The notes: generated by a model from the letters alone, not told the origin. A stretch of DNA of 64,000 nt from Lachnospiraceae bacterium (GCA_014804445.1 JAAUZU010000014.1:78202-142201), one strand, 5' to 3'. Positions 23,574 through 33,238 are shown, counted from the stretch's first letter. Made by a program: numbers and translations.

Positions 23574-25679
23574 CTACCCTTCTGTTACACTTTCTATAAA
23601 TTTCAATAACTGCGGCATATTGACGGGCTTTGCCAAATGCTCGTTCATACCGCTTTCCCTCGACATTTTTCGGTCTTCCTCAAACGCATTTGCCGAAAGA
23701 GCGGCAATGGGAATATTTGCCAAAGCCGGATTCTCCAGCGCTCTTATGGCTCTCGCCGCATGATACCCATCCATAACAGGCATCTGAATATCCATCAGAA
23801 CCAGGGCGTATTCCCCGGGCTTTGCATTTTTAACCTTCTCGACCGCAATCGCACCGTTTACGGCAGTATCAACCAAAAAACCTGCATCCTGAAGCAATTC
23901 GACCTCTATCTCCAGATTAATCTCATTATCTTCAACCAAAAGAAGCTTTTTCTGCTCCTTCATCTGTATCAGCGCATCGTCCTCCTTGGCACACGAAGAC
24001 TGTCCCGCCTTGATGCGGAAATGAAACGTAACCGTAAAACAACTTCCCTCTCCCTCTACACTCTGCGCATCTATGGTTCCGCCCATCATATCGACCAGAT
24101 TCTTTATAATCGTCAAACCCAGTCCTGTACCGTATATCCCGCTCAACGTCGTATTCCGCTGCCGTTCAAACGGCTCATACATATGCGCCATAAAGCTTTC
24201 ACTGATACCGATGCCATTGTCCTTTACCATAAACTGATAAGCCGTCAGCTCATTGGACAGCTCTCGCAATTCTGTAACCTTGACCTCGACTTTTCCGCCC
24301 GCTTCCGTATACTTGATGGCATTTCTGGACAGCCTCACAAGAATCTGCTTCAGCTTCTGCGCATCCGTGTAGACATATTTATGCTTCAGACCCGAAATAT
24401 CCAGCGAAAATTCAATATCCTTCGCTGTTGCGCGTGAAAGCACAGCCCTCTGTACTTCCTGCACAATCTCTAACAGGTTGTTTTCCTCTTCTTCCACATA
24501 AACGGCCCCGGCTTCCATTCTCGATATTTCCAGCACATCATTTAACAGTCTGAGCAACTGGCTGCCGGAAGCTTCAATCATATCCAGATAGCCCTTCACC
24601 TTGCTCTCATCATCGCTGTGTCTCTGGGCAAGCGCCGTAAATCCGACAATGGCGTTCATCGGCGTCCGGATATCATGTGACATGTTGGAAAGAAATGTGT
24701 TTTTGGCAACGTTAGCAGACTTTAACTGTTCCAATGCCTCACACAAAATCTCATTCCGTTCTATCTCATACCGTATGTCGTCATCAATGCTGCGATATCC
24801 GATAATAATCTGGGACACGCGCTCAGTTCTGCTCACATTGATGATACATAGCTGCAGGTATTCTATTCTATCCTGATTGACAATCCGGTAATTAACGCGA
24901 AAATTTTTATGTTGCGCCAGCCGCTCACGGATATAGTCCGGTGTGAGCGCCCTTGCAACCTTTTCCCTGTCTTCCGGAAAAACCCAGGTATCCAGATACT
25001 CCGCATCAAATCCGGCATACTCGCATACCTGATTTTCATTTTGAAACTTTAAATTAAAGCGGTTGCTTATCCGGTATGCCTGTATACTGTTTTTATCCAA
25101 GTCCGCATAAAAAACCGAATCGTAATCCAGCGTAAGCCCTTCTATCATGGCAAGACGCCTCAGATGCTCCTGACTGAGAGTCTGAAACACTTCCTGCTGA
25201 TGTCTTTTCTTTTTCGTCACATCTCCTACAAATACGTAGAACAGGCCGCCAGCTCCCTTACTGCGCATATAATGCCCATAATCCTCAAGCCACCGTATTT
25301 CGCCGTTTTTGTCCGTAACCCGGTATTCGACATAATCCAAATCATACCGACTATGTATCACCTGCTCTTTGATGCTCCGTTCTACGGCTTGATAATCCTC
25401 GGGATACACCATTCCTTTAAAGGAGCTTCCCGTTAAAGCCCTGAACTCTTCCTCCGTCTCACAGCCAAAGATGCGGAAGAGTGCCTTATTGGCATAGATG
25501 ATTTCTTCGCTTTCATCTGCCCGGTAAATAAAAAATCCGCCCGGCATTTCATCTATAATCCGTTTAAAGGGATATTTTTCATAAATAGCATCCTCTTTTG
25601 TCCCACTCTCGCCGGCTTCGTCCGGTATGGATAATATATGTTCAATTAATGCGTTGTCAAAACTTCCTGCATGGCTCAT
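23574..25679 (-). CDS. Hybrid sensor histidine kinase/response regulator
   Basis: A 701-residue cytoplasmic hybrid kinase. Order: PAS domain (about 36-155), a second PAS-like domain (about 180-300), HisKA dimerisation domain with NMSHDIRTPMNAI (His335), HATPase domain (about 440-560, DNGIGI and GTGLGLTI), then a receiver domain (about 570-695) with the phospho-acceptor in LVLMDIQMPVMDG. No membrane helix is seen, so the signal is internal. GGAGG lies before the ATG. The next gene, 5 bases on, is a WYL regulator, not a classical response regulator. Confidence 0.93.
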   Translation of the reverse strand: MSHAGSFDNALIEHILSIPDEAGESGTKEDAIYEKYPFKRIIDEMPGGFFIYRADESEEIIYANKALFRIFGCETEEEFRALTGSSFKGMVYPEDYQAVERSIKEQVIHSRYDLDYVEYRVTDKNGEIRWLEDYGHYMRSKGAGGLFYVFVGDVTKKKRHQQEVFQTLSQEHLRRLAMIEGLTLDYDSVFYADLDKNSIQAYRISNRFNLKFQNENQVCEYAGFDAEYLDTWVFPEDREKVARALTPDYIRERLAQHKNFRVNYRIVNQDRIEYLQLCIINVSRTERVSQIIIGYRSIDDDIRYEIERNEILCEALEQLKSANVAKNTFLSNMSHDIRTPMNAIVGFTALAQRHSDDESKVKGYLDMIEASGSQLLRLLNDVLEISRMEAGAVYVEEEENNLLEIVQEVQRAVLSRATAKDIEFSLDISGLKHKYVYTDAQKLKQILVRLSRNAIKYTEAGGKVEVKVTELRELSNELTAYQFMVKDNGIGISESFMAHMYEPFERQRNTTLSGIYGTGLGLTIIKNLVDMMGGTIDAQSVEGEGSCFTVTFHFRIKAGQSSCAKEDDALIQMKEQKKLLLVEDNEINLEIEVELLQDAGFLVDTAVNGAIAVEKVKNAKPGEYALVLMDIQMPVMDGYHAARAIRALENPALANIPIAALSANAFEEDRKMSRESGMNEHLAKPVNMPQLLKFIESVTEG

Positions 25680-25733
25680 GGCGTATTCCTCCGGATTGTC
25701 CTTCCCTTATCATATCATTTTTACAAACACCTG

Positions 25734-26756
25734 TCAGCATTTTTTTCCACATGCAAAGTCCAGATAGTCCTCATAATTCTTTTCAAGAAGCTTGGGCGTA
25801 TCCAATCCATAGGGACATTTTCCCCTGCATTGATTGCAGTGAATACAATTCTCGATTTTCTTCATCTTTTCCTGCCATTCCGCCGTCAGGTAACCTTCCT
25901 TTGGCGCACGGCGCAGAAGCAGGCTCATGCGGGCACAATTATTGATTTCGATACCTGCCGGACACGGCATACAATATCCGCAGCCCCTGCAGAAATCGCC
26001 GGAAAGCTGTTTCTTGTCCATCTCTATTTTCTGCAGTATTTCCGCCGTCATGACAGGCGGATTGTCCTGATAAGAAATAAACTCGTCAAGCTCACTCTCC
26101 CGCTGTATCCCCCATATGGGCGCAACATTGTCAAACTGCGCAAGATAAGCGTATGCTGCCGCCGAGTCGTTGATTAGACCGCCCGAGAGCGCTTTCATCG
26201 CAATAAATCCCATGTCTGCTGTCCGGCATGCTTCCACAAGCTTGACTTCCTCCTCGGAAGCAAGGTAGGAAAAAGGAAACTGCAACGTTTCGTACAAGCC
26301 CGAATCAACCGCTTCCTTTGCTACTGCCAGCCTGTGGTTGGTGATTCCGATGTGGCGGATTTTTCCCTGTCTCACAGCCTCCTGCATAGCCTCATACAGC
26401 CCTGTCCCATCCTCCGGCTTCGGACAGAAAGACGGATTGTGAAACTGATAGATATCAATGTAATCCGTCTTTAAAAGCGTCAGACTGGTATCCAGATCCT
26501 TCCAAAACTGCTCCGTGCTGCCCGCTCCGGTCTTTGTGCTGATAATGATTTTGTCACGCACATGAGAAAACGCCTCACCAAGCTTCTCCTCGCTGTCCGT
26601 GTACCAGCGGGCAGTATCAAAATAATTGAATCCGCTGTCAAATGCTTTCTGCAGCAGATAAACAGCCTCTTTTTTACTGATTCTCTGTATCGGAAGCGCA
26701 CCAAAACCGTTCTTACAGACCTTAAGGCCGCTCCTCCCCAACGTTACCATCTCCAT
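25734..26756 (-). CDS. Aldo/keto reductase with C-terminal 4Fe-4S domain
   Basis: A 340-residue protein with an aldo/keto reductase barrel (about 1-245) and a ferredoxin-like tail (about 250-330) carrying CRGCGYCMPCP and CIHCNQCRGKCP. Active-site residues are visible in DTARWYTDSE (Tyr), STKTG (Lys) and QFHNPS (His). Such fusions are frequent in anaerobes and may pass electrons between an Fe-S carrier and NADPH. The start at 26756 has AAAGGTGG upstream. A second, only distantly similar aldo/keto reductase lies at 35.6-36.8 kb. Confidence 0.9.
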   Translation of the reverse strand: MEMVTLGRSGLKVCKNGFGALPIQRISKKEAVYLLQKAFDSGFNYFDTARWYTDSEEKLGEAFSHVRDKIIISTKTGAGSTEQFWKDLDTSLTLLKTDYIDIYQFHNPSFCPKPEDGTGLYEAMQEAVRQGKIRHIGITNHRLAVAKEAVDSGLYETLQFPFSYLASEEEVKLVEACRTADMGFIAMKALSGGLINDSAAAYAYLAQFDNVAPIWGIQRESELDEFISYQDNPPVMTAEILQKIEMDKKQLSGDFCRGCGYCMPCPAGIEINNCARMSLLLRRAPKEGYLTAEWQEKMKKIENCIHCNQCRGKCPYGLDTPKLLEKNYEDYLDFACGKKC

Positions 26757-26868
26757 AAACGCCACCACCTTTCTTTTTGTTATTGTATCATATTCGGGTA
26801 TGAAAACATAGAAAAATGTGGTATAATGCCCAACGGATTATCATAGTTGTCATCAAAGGAGAACTTGT

Positions 26869-28065
26869 ATGCCGGAAAATAAAAATTACAACAAAACTCT
26901 TTACGCCTGCTTTGTCGGCTACATTATACAGGCCATTATCAATAATTTTGCACCGCTTCTATTTTTAACCTTCCAAAGCAGTTATCATATTCCCCTGTCG
27001 CAGATTACACTGCTTGTCACTGCTAATTTCGGATTACAGCTTATCATAGATTTTTTGTCCGCCGGTTTTATTGACAAAATCGGCTACCGGCTCTCCATGC
27101 TGGCGGCTCATGTCTTCTGTGCTGCAGGGCTGCTTCTTATGACCTTTTTGCCGAATATACTTCCTGACGCTTTCACCGGGCTGTTTCTCTCGGTCATGGT
27201 ATATGCCGTAGGCGGCGGTCTTTTGGAAGTACTGGTCAGTCCCATTGTGGAAAACTGCCCTACGGACAACAAGGAAAAAGCCATGAGCCTGCTGCACTCC
27301 TTTTACTGCTGGGGACATGTCGGTGTGGTTCTGTTGTCCACCCTGTTTTTCAGGCTTTTCGGCATCGAAAACTGGCGAATTCTTGCCATTGTCTGGGCAA
27401 TTGTTCCCATCTGTAACTTCTTTCTGTTTATGACTGCACCCATTGCAGAACCTGCCAAAGAACAGGAAGGTGGTCTTTCCGTAAAAAAGCTTGTCAGCCG
27501 GAAAATTTTCTGGATTCTGATGCTCCTTATGCTATGTGCCGGTTCATGCGAACAGGCAGTCAGCCAATGGGCATCCACCTTTGCGGAAAAAGGTTTAGGT
27601 ATCAGCAAAACCGCCGGAGATTTGGCGGGTCCTATGCTTTTTGCCATATTGATGGGAACCTCGCGGCTGATTTATGGTAAATGGGGCGATAAATTTGATT
27701 TGGACAAGTTTATGCGCTTCAGCGGCTTCCTCTGCCTGTTCTCTTACTTGGTTATCTCTTTGTCACCACATCCCGTTCTCGGTCTTTTAGGCTGCGGATT
27801 ATGCGGTCTTTCCGTAGGTATCCTGTGGCCAGGTGCTTTCAGCATGGCGGCGGCAAACATACCCGGCGGCGGTACCGCCATGTTTGCCTTTCTCGCCCTC
27901 GCGGGCGATTTGGGCTGTATGGGCGGCCCTACCTTCGTTGGCTTTATATCCGGCGCCTTTGATGACAACTTAAAAATCGGAATTCTGGCGGCAGTTATTT
28001 TCCCCCTGCTCTTACTTGCAGGACTCTGCGCCAAAAATGCAATCTGCAACCGTCAAAAACCTTGA
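26869..28065 (+). CDS. MFS transporter
   Basis: A 398-residue major facilitator with about twelve hydrophobic segments in two halves and a central loop near 195-215 (AEPAKEQEGG). The second loop has the MFS-like IDKIGYRLSM. The substrate is not evident; the GGTSRLIYGKWGDKFD-like loop and size resemble sugar or multidrug MFS proteins. AAGGAG precedes the ATG, and an extended -10 (TGTGGTATAAT) lies about 45 bases upstream. It is divergent from the aldo/keto reductase gene. Confidence 0.85.
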   Translation: MPENKNYNKTLYACFVGYIIQAIINNFAPLLFLTFQSSYHIPLSQITLLVTANFGLQLIIDFLSAGFIDKIGYRLSMLAAHVFCAAGLLLMTFLPNILPDAFTGLFLSVMVYAVGGGLLEVLVSPIVENCPTDNKEKAMSLLHSFYCWGHVGVVLLSTLFFRLFGIENWRILAIVWAIVPICNFFLFMTAPIAEPAKEQEGGLSVKKLVSRKIFWILMLLMLCAGSCEQAVSQWASTFAEKGLGISKTAGDLAGPMLFAILMGTSRLIYGKWGDKFDLDKFMRFSGFLCLFSYLVISLSPHPVLGLLGCGLCGLSVGILWPGAFSMAAANIPGGGTAMFAFLALAGDLGCMGGPTFVGFISGAFDDNLKIGILAAVIFPLLLLAGLCAKNAICNRQKP

Positions 28066-28090
28066 AAATTCTGAATATACATTATACAAT
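28062..28090 (+). promoter_or_regulatory. Promoter of the HerA-like gene
   Basis: TTGAAA (28062-28067, overlapping the MFS stop codon), 17-base spacer, TACAAT (28085-28090). Confidence 0.5.
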
Positions 28091-28143
28091 ACAGATAAAT
28101 ACTTGTGAAAATCAGCCGCCCGGCGGCAGAATGAGAGGACGCT

Positions 28144-29721
28144 ATGTATCAGGACAACAAAATCTGGATTGGAAGCGCAGGTAACAAAAAAGTATACATT
28201 TACCCCAAAATGGCAAACCGCCACGGTATGATAGCCGGAGCCACCGGAACCGGAAAGACCGTTTCCCTGAAGGTATTGGCAGAATCCTTCAGCAACTGCG
28301 GCGTACCCGTTTTTATGGCAGACGTAAAAGGTGATTTGTCCGGCATCTGCATGGACGGTGTGGAAAATGAAAGTATTGCACGGCGCATCGACGCGCTGGG
28401 ACTTATGGAAGAAGGCTTCTTTTTCCGCGGCTGCCCGACTGCCTTTTGGGATATCTACGGCGAAAAAGGACTCCCTTTGAGAACCACCATCTCCGAGATG
28501 GGACCTCTGCTTCTCGCCAAAATCATGGGGCTGAACGATACGCAGTCCGCCATTCTCTCCATCGTTTTCAAGATTGCCGATGACGAAGAGCTTCTGTTAA
28601 TTGATACCAAGGATTTGCGTTCCATGTTACAGTATGTAGGAGAAAACGCAAAAGAATATACCCTGCGGTACGGCAATATTTCCACCGCCAGCCTCGGCGC
28701 CATCGCCAGGGCGCTCACCACGCTGGAAAGCGAAGGCGGCGAAATGTTCTTTGGGGAACCGGCGCTCAATATCGGCGACTGGTTCTGCACCGATACAAGC
28801 GGACGCGGCACCATACAGATACTGGACTGCCAAAGACTGATAAACAATCCGACCATGTACTCTACCTTTATGCTCTGGCTGATGTCCGAGTTGTTTGAAG
28901 TCTTGCCCGAAGCGGGCGATTTGGAAAAGCCGAAAATGGTATTCTTCTTTGATGAAGCACACCTTTTATTTGACAACGCTTCCAAAGAGCTTTTGGGCAA
29001 AGTGGAGCAGGTTGTGAAGCTGATCCGCTCCAAGGGTGTGGGTATTTATTTTATCACGCAGAATCCTAAGGATATCCCGAACGGCGTATTGAGCCAGCTC
29101 GGCAACAAAATCCAGCATGCCCTTCACGCTTACACACCGAGTGAGCAGAAAGCAGCAAAGGCATGTTCACAGTCCTTCCGTGAAAATCCCGAATTTAACA
29201 CCTATGAGGCCCTGCTGCAGCTTGGCATTGGAGAAGCTTTGGTATCCGTACTGGACGAAAGCGGTATTCCTACCATGGTGGAGCGCTGTACCATCCTTCC
29301 TCCGCAAAGCATGATGAGCCCCTTGGACGATGCAGAACGGGAAAAGCTGATACAGAACCACCTTTTATATGTCCGTTATTCACGGACAGAAGACCGTGAT
29401 TCCGCCTATGAATTTTTACAGCGGAAATTCCTTGCCGATGCGGAAAGCGCACAGATGGCAAAGGAAACGGCTGCCGCCGAAAAGCAGCGTTTGAGAGAAG
29501 AAGCTGCCGCCAAAAAAGCGGCAGAAAAGCAAGCGGCCGCAAAGGACAAACGGGTTAAGTCTGCTGCCAAAAATGTTGCAAGCAGCGCGGCCGGTACCAT
29601 CGGTCGTGAAATCGGCAACTCCGTAGGTTCCTCCATCGGTGGCAAATTCGGCAAAAAGCTTGGCGGCAATCTCGGTGCTTCCCTGGGGCGTAATCTCCTC
29701 GGCACACTGTTTGGAAAATAA
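28144..29721 (+). CDS. HerA-like ATPase (DUF853 family)
   Basis: A 525-residue P-loop ATPase of the HerA/FtsK group. Walker A is GATGTGKT (32-39) and Walker B is MVFFFDEAHLLF. The core ends near 420; then comes an Ala/Lys/Glu-rich coiled coil (about 435-480) and a Gly/Ser-rich tail (about 485-525) with repeated GxxxG steps such as GNSVGSSIGGKFG, which could pack against a membrane. In other bacteria these proteins are annotated as DUF853 helicases and their role is unknown. GAGAGGACG precedes the ATG. It is monocistronic, with its own terminator. Confidence 0.88.
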   Translation: MYQDNKIWIGSAGNKKVYIYPKMANRHGMIAGATGTGKTVSLKVLAESFSNCGVPVFMADVKGDLSGICMDGVENESIARRIDALGLMEEGFFFRGCPTAFWDIYGEKGLPLRTTISEMGPLLLAKIMGLNDTQSAILSIVFKIADDEELLLIDTKDLRSMLQYVGENAKEYTLRYGNISTASLGAIARALTTLESEGGEMFFGEPALNIGDWFCTDTSGRGTIQILDCQRLINNPTMYSTFMLWLMSELFEVLPEAGDLEKPKMVFFFDEAHLLFDNASKELLGKVEQVVKLIRSKGVGIYFITQNPKDIPNGVLSQLGNKIQHALHAYTPSEQKAAKACSQSFRENPEFNTYEALLQLGIGEALVSVLDESGIPTMVERCTILPPQSMMSPLDDAEREKLIQNHLLYVRYSRTEDRDSAYEFLQRKFLADAESAQMAKETAAAEKQRLREEAAAKKAAEKQAAAKDKRVKSAAKNVASSAAGTIGREIGNSVGSSIGGKFGKKLGGNLGASLGRNLLGTLFGK

Positions 29722-29736
29722 TAACAGAAACAGACA

Positions 29737-29771
29737 GGGCACAGCATTTTTCTTTGCTGTGCCCTTCCTTT
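29737..29771. terminator. Terminator between convergent genes
   Basis: Ten-bp stem GGGCACAGCA (29737-29746) / TGCTGTGCCC (29755-29764) with TTCCTTT after it. Confidence 0.8.
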
Positions 29772-29796
29772 ATGATAATGTCTGCCGTATATCCGA

Positions 29797-32748
29797 CTAT
29801 TCTTTTACTGCTTCCGCCAGCTCGCCACCCTCAATCATGCCAATCATAAGCTGCACAACCTCCGCATTGAGCTGTGTTCCTGCGATTCTCCGAAGCTCTG
29901 CCAAAATCGCATCCTTCTTCAGCCTCTCACGGTAGGGTCTGGTGGAATTCATGGTATCGAAGGTATCCGCCACCGCAATAATCTGCGCAATCTTCGGAAT
30001 CTCTTCTCCCTTTTTCCCAAACGGGTATCCATGCCCATCTATGCGCTCGTGATGATAACCCGCTCCCAGCGAAAGATCCGGTGAAATTTCAATCTTCTTT
30101 AAGATATCATAGCCATTTTTCGCATGCTGTTTCATAATTGCGTATTCTTCGTCAGTCAGTTCCTGCGGCTTGTTTAAAATATCGTCCGGAATCGTGATTT
30201 TTCCGATATCATGCAATAGGGCAATGTCGTAAATCTCTGAGACCTTATCCTTGTCGTAGCCCAGTTTTTCTGCAAGCTTTGCCGCATATTTTGCCACACG
30301 GAAAGAATGTCCTTTGGTATATTTGTCTTTTAAATCGATACAGGTTGCAAACGCCTGAATCATCTGATTTTTGAAAATCTTATTTTCCTTCTGCTTCACT
30401 ATCAGCTTTCCGGTTTTATGACGGGTGTAAACCACCGCAAATACGGAAACCAGAACCATGACGGACATGAAGAGCAGCACCCAGAAGATACCCCTTTCAT
30501 GGAGCCGCTTTTCCTTAATGAACGTCACGGAAATGGTGTTGACCTCCTTGCCCGTCATGGTGTCAATCACCGAAAAATGGAATATGTATTTTCCGCCGCT
30601 CAAATTGGTGTAACTGACCGGCTGCATCTCCCGACGGGACGCGGACGCCGTCTCTGTATCAAAGCCCTCCAGATAGTAACTCAGTCTCGGATTCTGAAGC
30701 GAGTAGGTGAGCGCATATGCATGTATGGTAAGGCGTCTGCAGTCAGAGGGAATCTGCACGGTTTCCCCATCCCGCAGCGCAATCATCTGCCCGTCTGCTT
30801 CCACAAAGGGTATGGACAGTTTTACCGCCTCATCCCCCGTCTGCTTTTCATAGATATTGATACAACTCACGCCGCGCGAACCCGAAATATATAGTTCTCC
30901 GTCCTCCGACAAATGGCTCCATGAATTAGCCGTTGCCACGCAGGGCAGTCCGCAGCTCATATCATAAAAGAGATACTCCGGTTCCTCGTCCTGCAGCATT
31001 TGCTCGCCGCTTACCACGTAGATGCCGCTGCTGCTCAAAACCCAGATACCGCCGTTATTATCAAAATATAAATCAAAATTATTAGAATATGGGAAATTAG
31101 ACAGCGTATAAATCTGCCCGTCCTTCATATAGGATATGGAGTTGCTGGTAATAATCCAATACAAGGAACGCTCGGGGTCCTTTTTCATCCGCAGAATGAT
31201 TTCCGACCGCAGTCCGTCCTCCATGCCCAGATTATAGACCTCTTTGCCGTCAACCACATAGATGCCGTTGCCATCGCTGCCCAAATATATCCTGCCGTCA
31301 TCATCCTCACAGATTGTCAGAATTTCTGTATTGATGATGCCATCCGCTTCATCATAGGTGTCAGTCACCTTTCCGTCTTTGATTAGATGCACCCCGCCGT
31401 TGGTTGCCGCTGCAATCGTACCATCCGACAGTTCACTTACCGTGCGGACCCTGTCCGATTTCAGACCGGATTCTTTGTTGTAAATCTCATAGGTGCCATC
31501 CCCGTGATAGCAGATTAACCCAAGCTCACTGTAACTGCACAGCCACAAATTGCCTGCGCTATCCTCTTTGATACAGCGAATCCGGATTCCTTCCAGCAAT
31601 TCCGTCATCACATTTTCTTTCTGTTGGTAATTTTCATCCAGCAGACGCAGACCGGAATCCGTTCCAATATACAAGTCTCCCTGATAAATACAGGTAGAAT
31701 TTACCACCTCGTTCTTTAAACCCGCAATTCTGCTGATATCCGTAAAACGGTTTCCCACCAGCTTCATAACGCCCTGCCTTGAGGAGACAAACCAGCGGTT
31801 TCCCTCATAGTCCACCATCATCTCATCAACGGAATTGTCCATCGGAACATCCTGAAGCTCACTATACCGGCCATTTTCGTCAAAATAACCGATTCCGTTA
31901 TCCGCACAAATCCATAATCTTTCCGAGGACTCCGGATAAATCGCATTGATATTGGACTGCGGCGAAACAGAAAGCGTCTGGTAATTTTCCATGCCATCCC
32001 GCATATCGCCATATATTACCGTGGATTCTTCCGTTCCCAGATAGACAAATCCCGCTTCATCCGGCACAGGGCAGATACAGGATATCACGCCCATTCCAAG
32101 CTCCTGTCCGTTGTAAAATGCGGCAACTTTAAGTCCTTTCAGGTAAAAAAAGTCACCTTTCAAAGTACAGCCATAAACCGTACCATCATCTGCCCGCCTT
32201 ATCTCGCAGATGTATTCTGTATTGATGCGGGCATCGTCTATCACATGCAGTCCGCCCTGCATATCAATGTAAACCATCCCCTGCGTTGTTGCAAAGATAA
32301 TATTGCCTTCGCCGTCCTCGGCAATGGATCTGACCGACAGGGAAGGAAGACCCTCGCTTTTCCCAAAAAAGCTGAACTCACCTTCTTCATGCAGCACGAT
32401 GCCGCTGTCATTTGTCCCGATCCACAGCCTATCCTTAGAATCCACATACAGACTCACCACGCTTGCAATCCCCACAGAAGAATCAAAGCGGTAAAAATCA
32501 TTTCCATCATAGCGTATCAGCCCACTGTAACTCCCGACCCAGATAAAACCGTCCTGTGACTGCACGATGGCATTCGCCTCCGACGTCGGCAATCCGTTGC
32601 TGTTGTTATACAGAACAGAAGAATAATCTCTCCCCTCCTGCCCCATTACACTTACTCCCGGGGTTGCCGCCTCGCATACTGTGCTCAGGAAAAAAAGCAT
32701 GGCAAGTAACGGCAGGGTAATACGGCTTATTTTTATCAGATGTCGCAT
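29797..32748 (-). CDS. Propeller sensor with HD-GYP cyclic-di-GMP phosphodiesterase
   Basis: A 983-residue membrane sensor. A signal peptide (1-28) is followed by about fourteen 'two-component regulator propeller' repeats (for example GFIWVGSYSGLIRYDG, DRLWIGTNDSG) that form two seven-bladed propellers, a Y_Y_Y immunoglobulin-like domain, one membrane helix (about 735-757) and a cytoplasmic HD-GYP domain (about 780-965) with LLHDIGK and HHERIDGHGYP. It probably senses an outside ligand, perhaps a glycan, and degrades cyclic-di-GMP. The start at 32748 has AAGGAGG. Such propeller arms usually join histidine kinases; an HD-GYP output is less common. Confidence 0.92.
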   Translation of the reverse strand: MRHLIKISRITLPLLAMLFFLSTVCEAATPGVSVMGQEGRDYSSVLYNNSNGLPTSEANAIVQSQDGFIWVGSYSGLIRYDGNDFYRFDSSVGIASVVSLYVDSKDRLWIGTNDSGIVLHEEGEFSFFGKSEGLPSLSVRSIAEDGEGNIIFATTQGMVYIDMQGGLHVIDDARINTEYICEIRRADDGTVYGCTLKGDFFYLKGLKVAAFYNGQELGMGVISCICPVPDEAGFVYLGTEESTVIYGDMRDGMENYQTLSVSPQSNINAIYPESSERLWICADNGIGYFDENGRYSELQDVPMDNSVDEMMVDYEGNRWFVSSRQGVMKLVGNRFTDISRIAGLKNEVVNSTCIYQGDLYIGTDSGLRLLDENYQQKENVMTELLEGIRIRCIKEDSAGNLWLCSYSELGLICYHGDGTYEIYNKESGLKSDRVRTVSELSDGTIAAATNGGVHLIKDGKVTDTYDEADGIINTEILTICEDDDGRIYLGSDGNGIYVVDGKEVYNLGMEDGLRSEIILRMKKDPERSLYWIITSNSISYMKDGQIYTLSNFPYSNNFDLYFDNNGGIWVLSSSGIYVVSGEQMLQDEEPEYLFYDMSCGLPCVATANSWSHLSEDGELYISGSRGVSCINIYEKQTGDEAVKLSIPFVEADGQMIALRDGETVQIPSDCRRLTIHAYALTYSLQNPRLSYYLEGFDTETASASRREMQPVSYTNLSGGKYIFHFSVIDTMTGKEVNTISVTFIKEKRLHERGIFWVLLFMSVMVLVSVFAVVYTRHKTGKLIVKQKENKIFKNQMIQAFATCIDLKDKYTKGHSFRVAKYAAKLAEKLGYDKDKVSEIYDIALLHDIGKITIPDDILNKPQELTDEEYAIMKQHAKNGYDILKKIEISPDLSLGAGYHHERIDGHGYPFGKKGEEIPKIAQIIAVADTFDTMNSTRPYRERLKKDAILAELRRIAGTQLNAEVVQLMIGMIEGGELAEAVKE

Positions 32749-32794
32749 GGCGCCTCCTTGTTCTGACAGATTTCTACAAGTTTTCAATGATTTC

Positions 32795-32823
32795 ATTATA
32801 CTTAGTTATAGCATAAAAATCAA
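32795..32823 (-). promoter_or_regulatory. Promoter of the propeller/HD-GYP gene
   Basis: On the minus strand TTGATT (32823-32818), 17-base spacer, perfect TATAAT (32800-32795), about 45 bases before the start codon. Confidence 0.65.
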
Positions 32824-32854
32824 TCTTTCGTTTTATGCGGGGTGGAATGGGGGG

Positions 32855-33012
32855 TGGGCGAGTCACGCCGGGGGCGGAGCCCTATGTCTGTGCAGACGCG
32901 CTCTCGCTCGGATAAAAACGTAGTGGACGCTAAGCTCGTGAAACACCTCGCTAAGCGCCAACGTTTTTATACGGTCTGCACAGACATAGGGCTCCGCCTC
33001 CGGCTGGTCGCC
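32855..33012. repeat. Long nested palindrome 3
   Basis: Perfect 25-base arms, 32873-32897 and 32974-32998 (GGCGGAGCCC...GCAGAC). Inside are ATAAAAACGT/ACGTTTTTAT arms, the motif GCGCTCTCGCTCG (32898-32910) and the motif ACCTCGCTAAGCGCCAACG (32945-32963). Outer GGCGA/TCGCC and GCCGG/CCGGC pairs extend it. No coding frame is supported. Confidence 0.88.
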
Positions 33013-33096
33013 GCAAAGCAGCATTCTGCGCCCGATAAAACTCACGCTAAAAGGGTGCCGCGGCGAGTTTACACCGCCGCTTACAGCGTGGCAACA

Positions 33097-33204
33097 GCCC
33101 GAACCACAAGCGATTCCCGAAGGAGCCCGTTAAGAAGCGTTGGCGCTTAGCGAGGTCTTTTCGAGCGAGAGCGCGGCTCCTTGGGAATTGCTTGCGATTC
33201 GGGC
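33097..33204. repeat. Long nested palindrome 4
   Basis: Arms 33097-33127 and 33175-33204 (GCCCGAA...GGAGCC) match with a few mismatches. The interior carries the reverse complements of both motifs of palindrome 3: CGTTGGCGCTTAGCGAGGT (33138-33156, 19 of 19) and CGAGCGAGAGCGC (33162-33174, 13 of 13). It therefore lies inverted relative to palindrome 3, with unrelated arms. Confidence 0.85.
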
Positions 33205-33238
33205 GTCCCCCGCTGCAAATCCCCTGTTTAACCACCGC

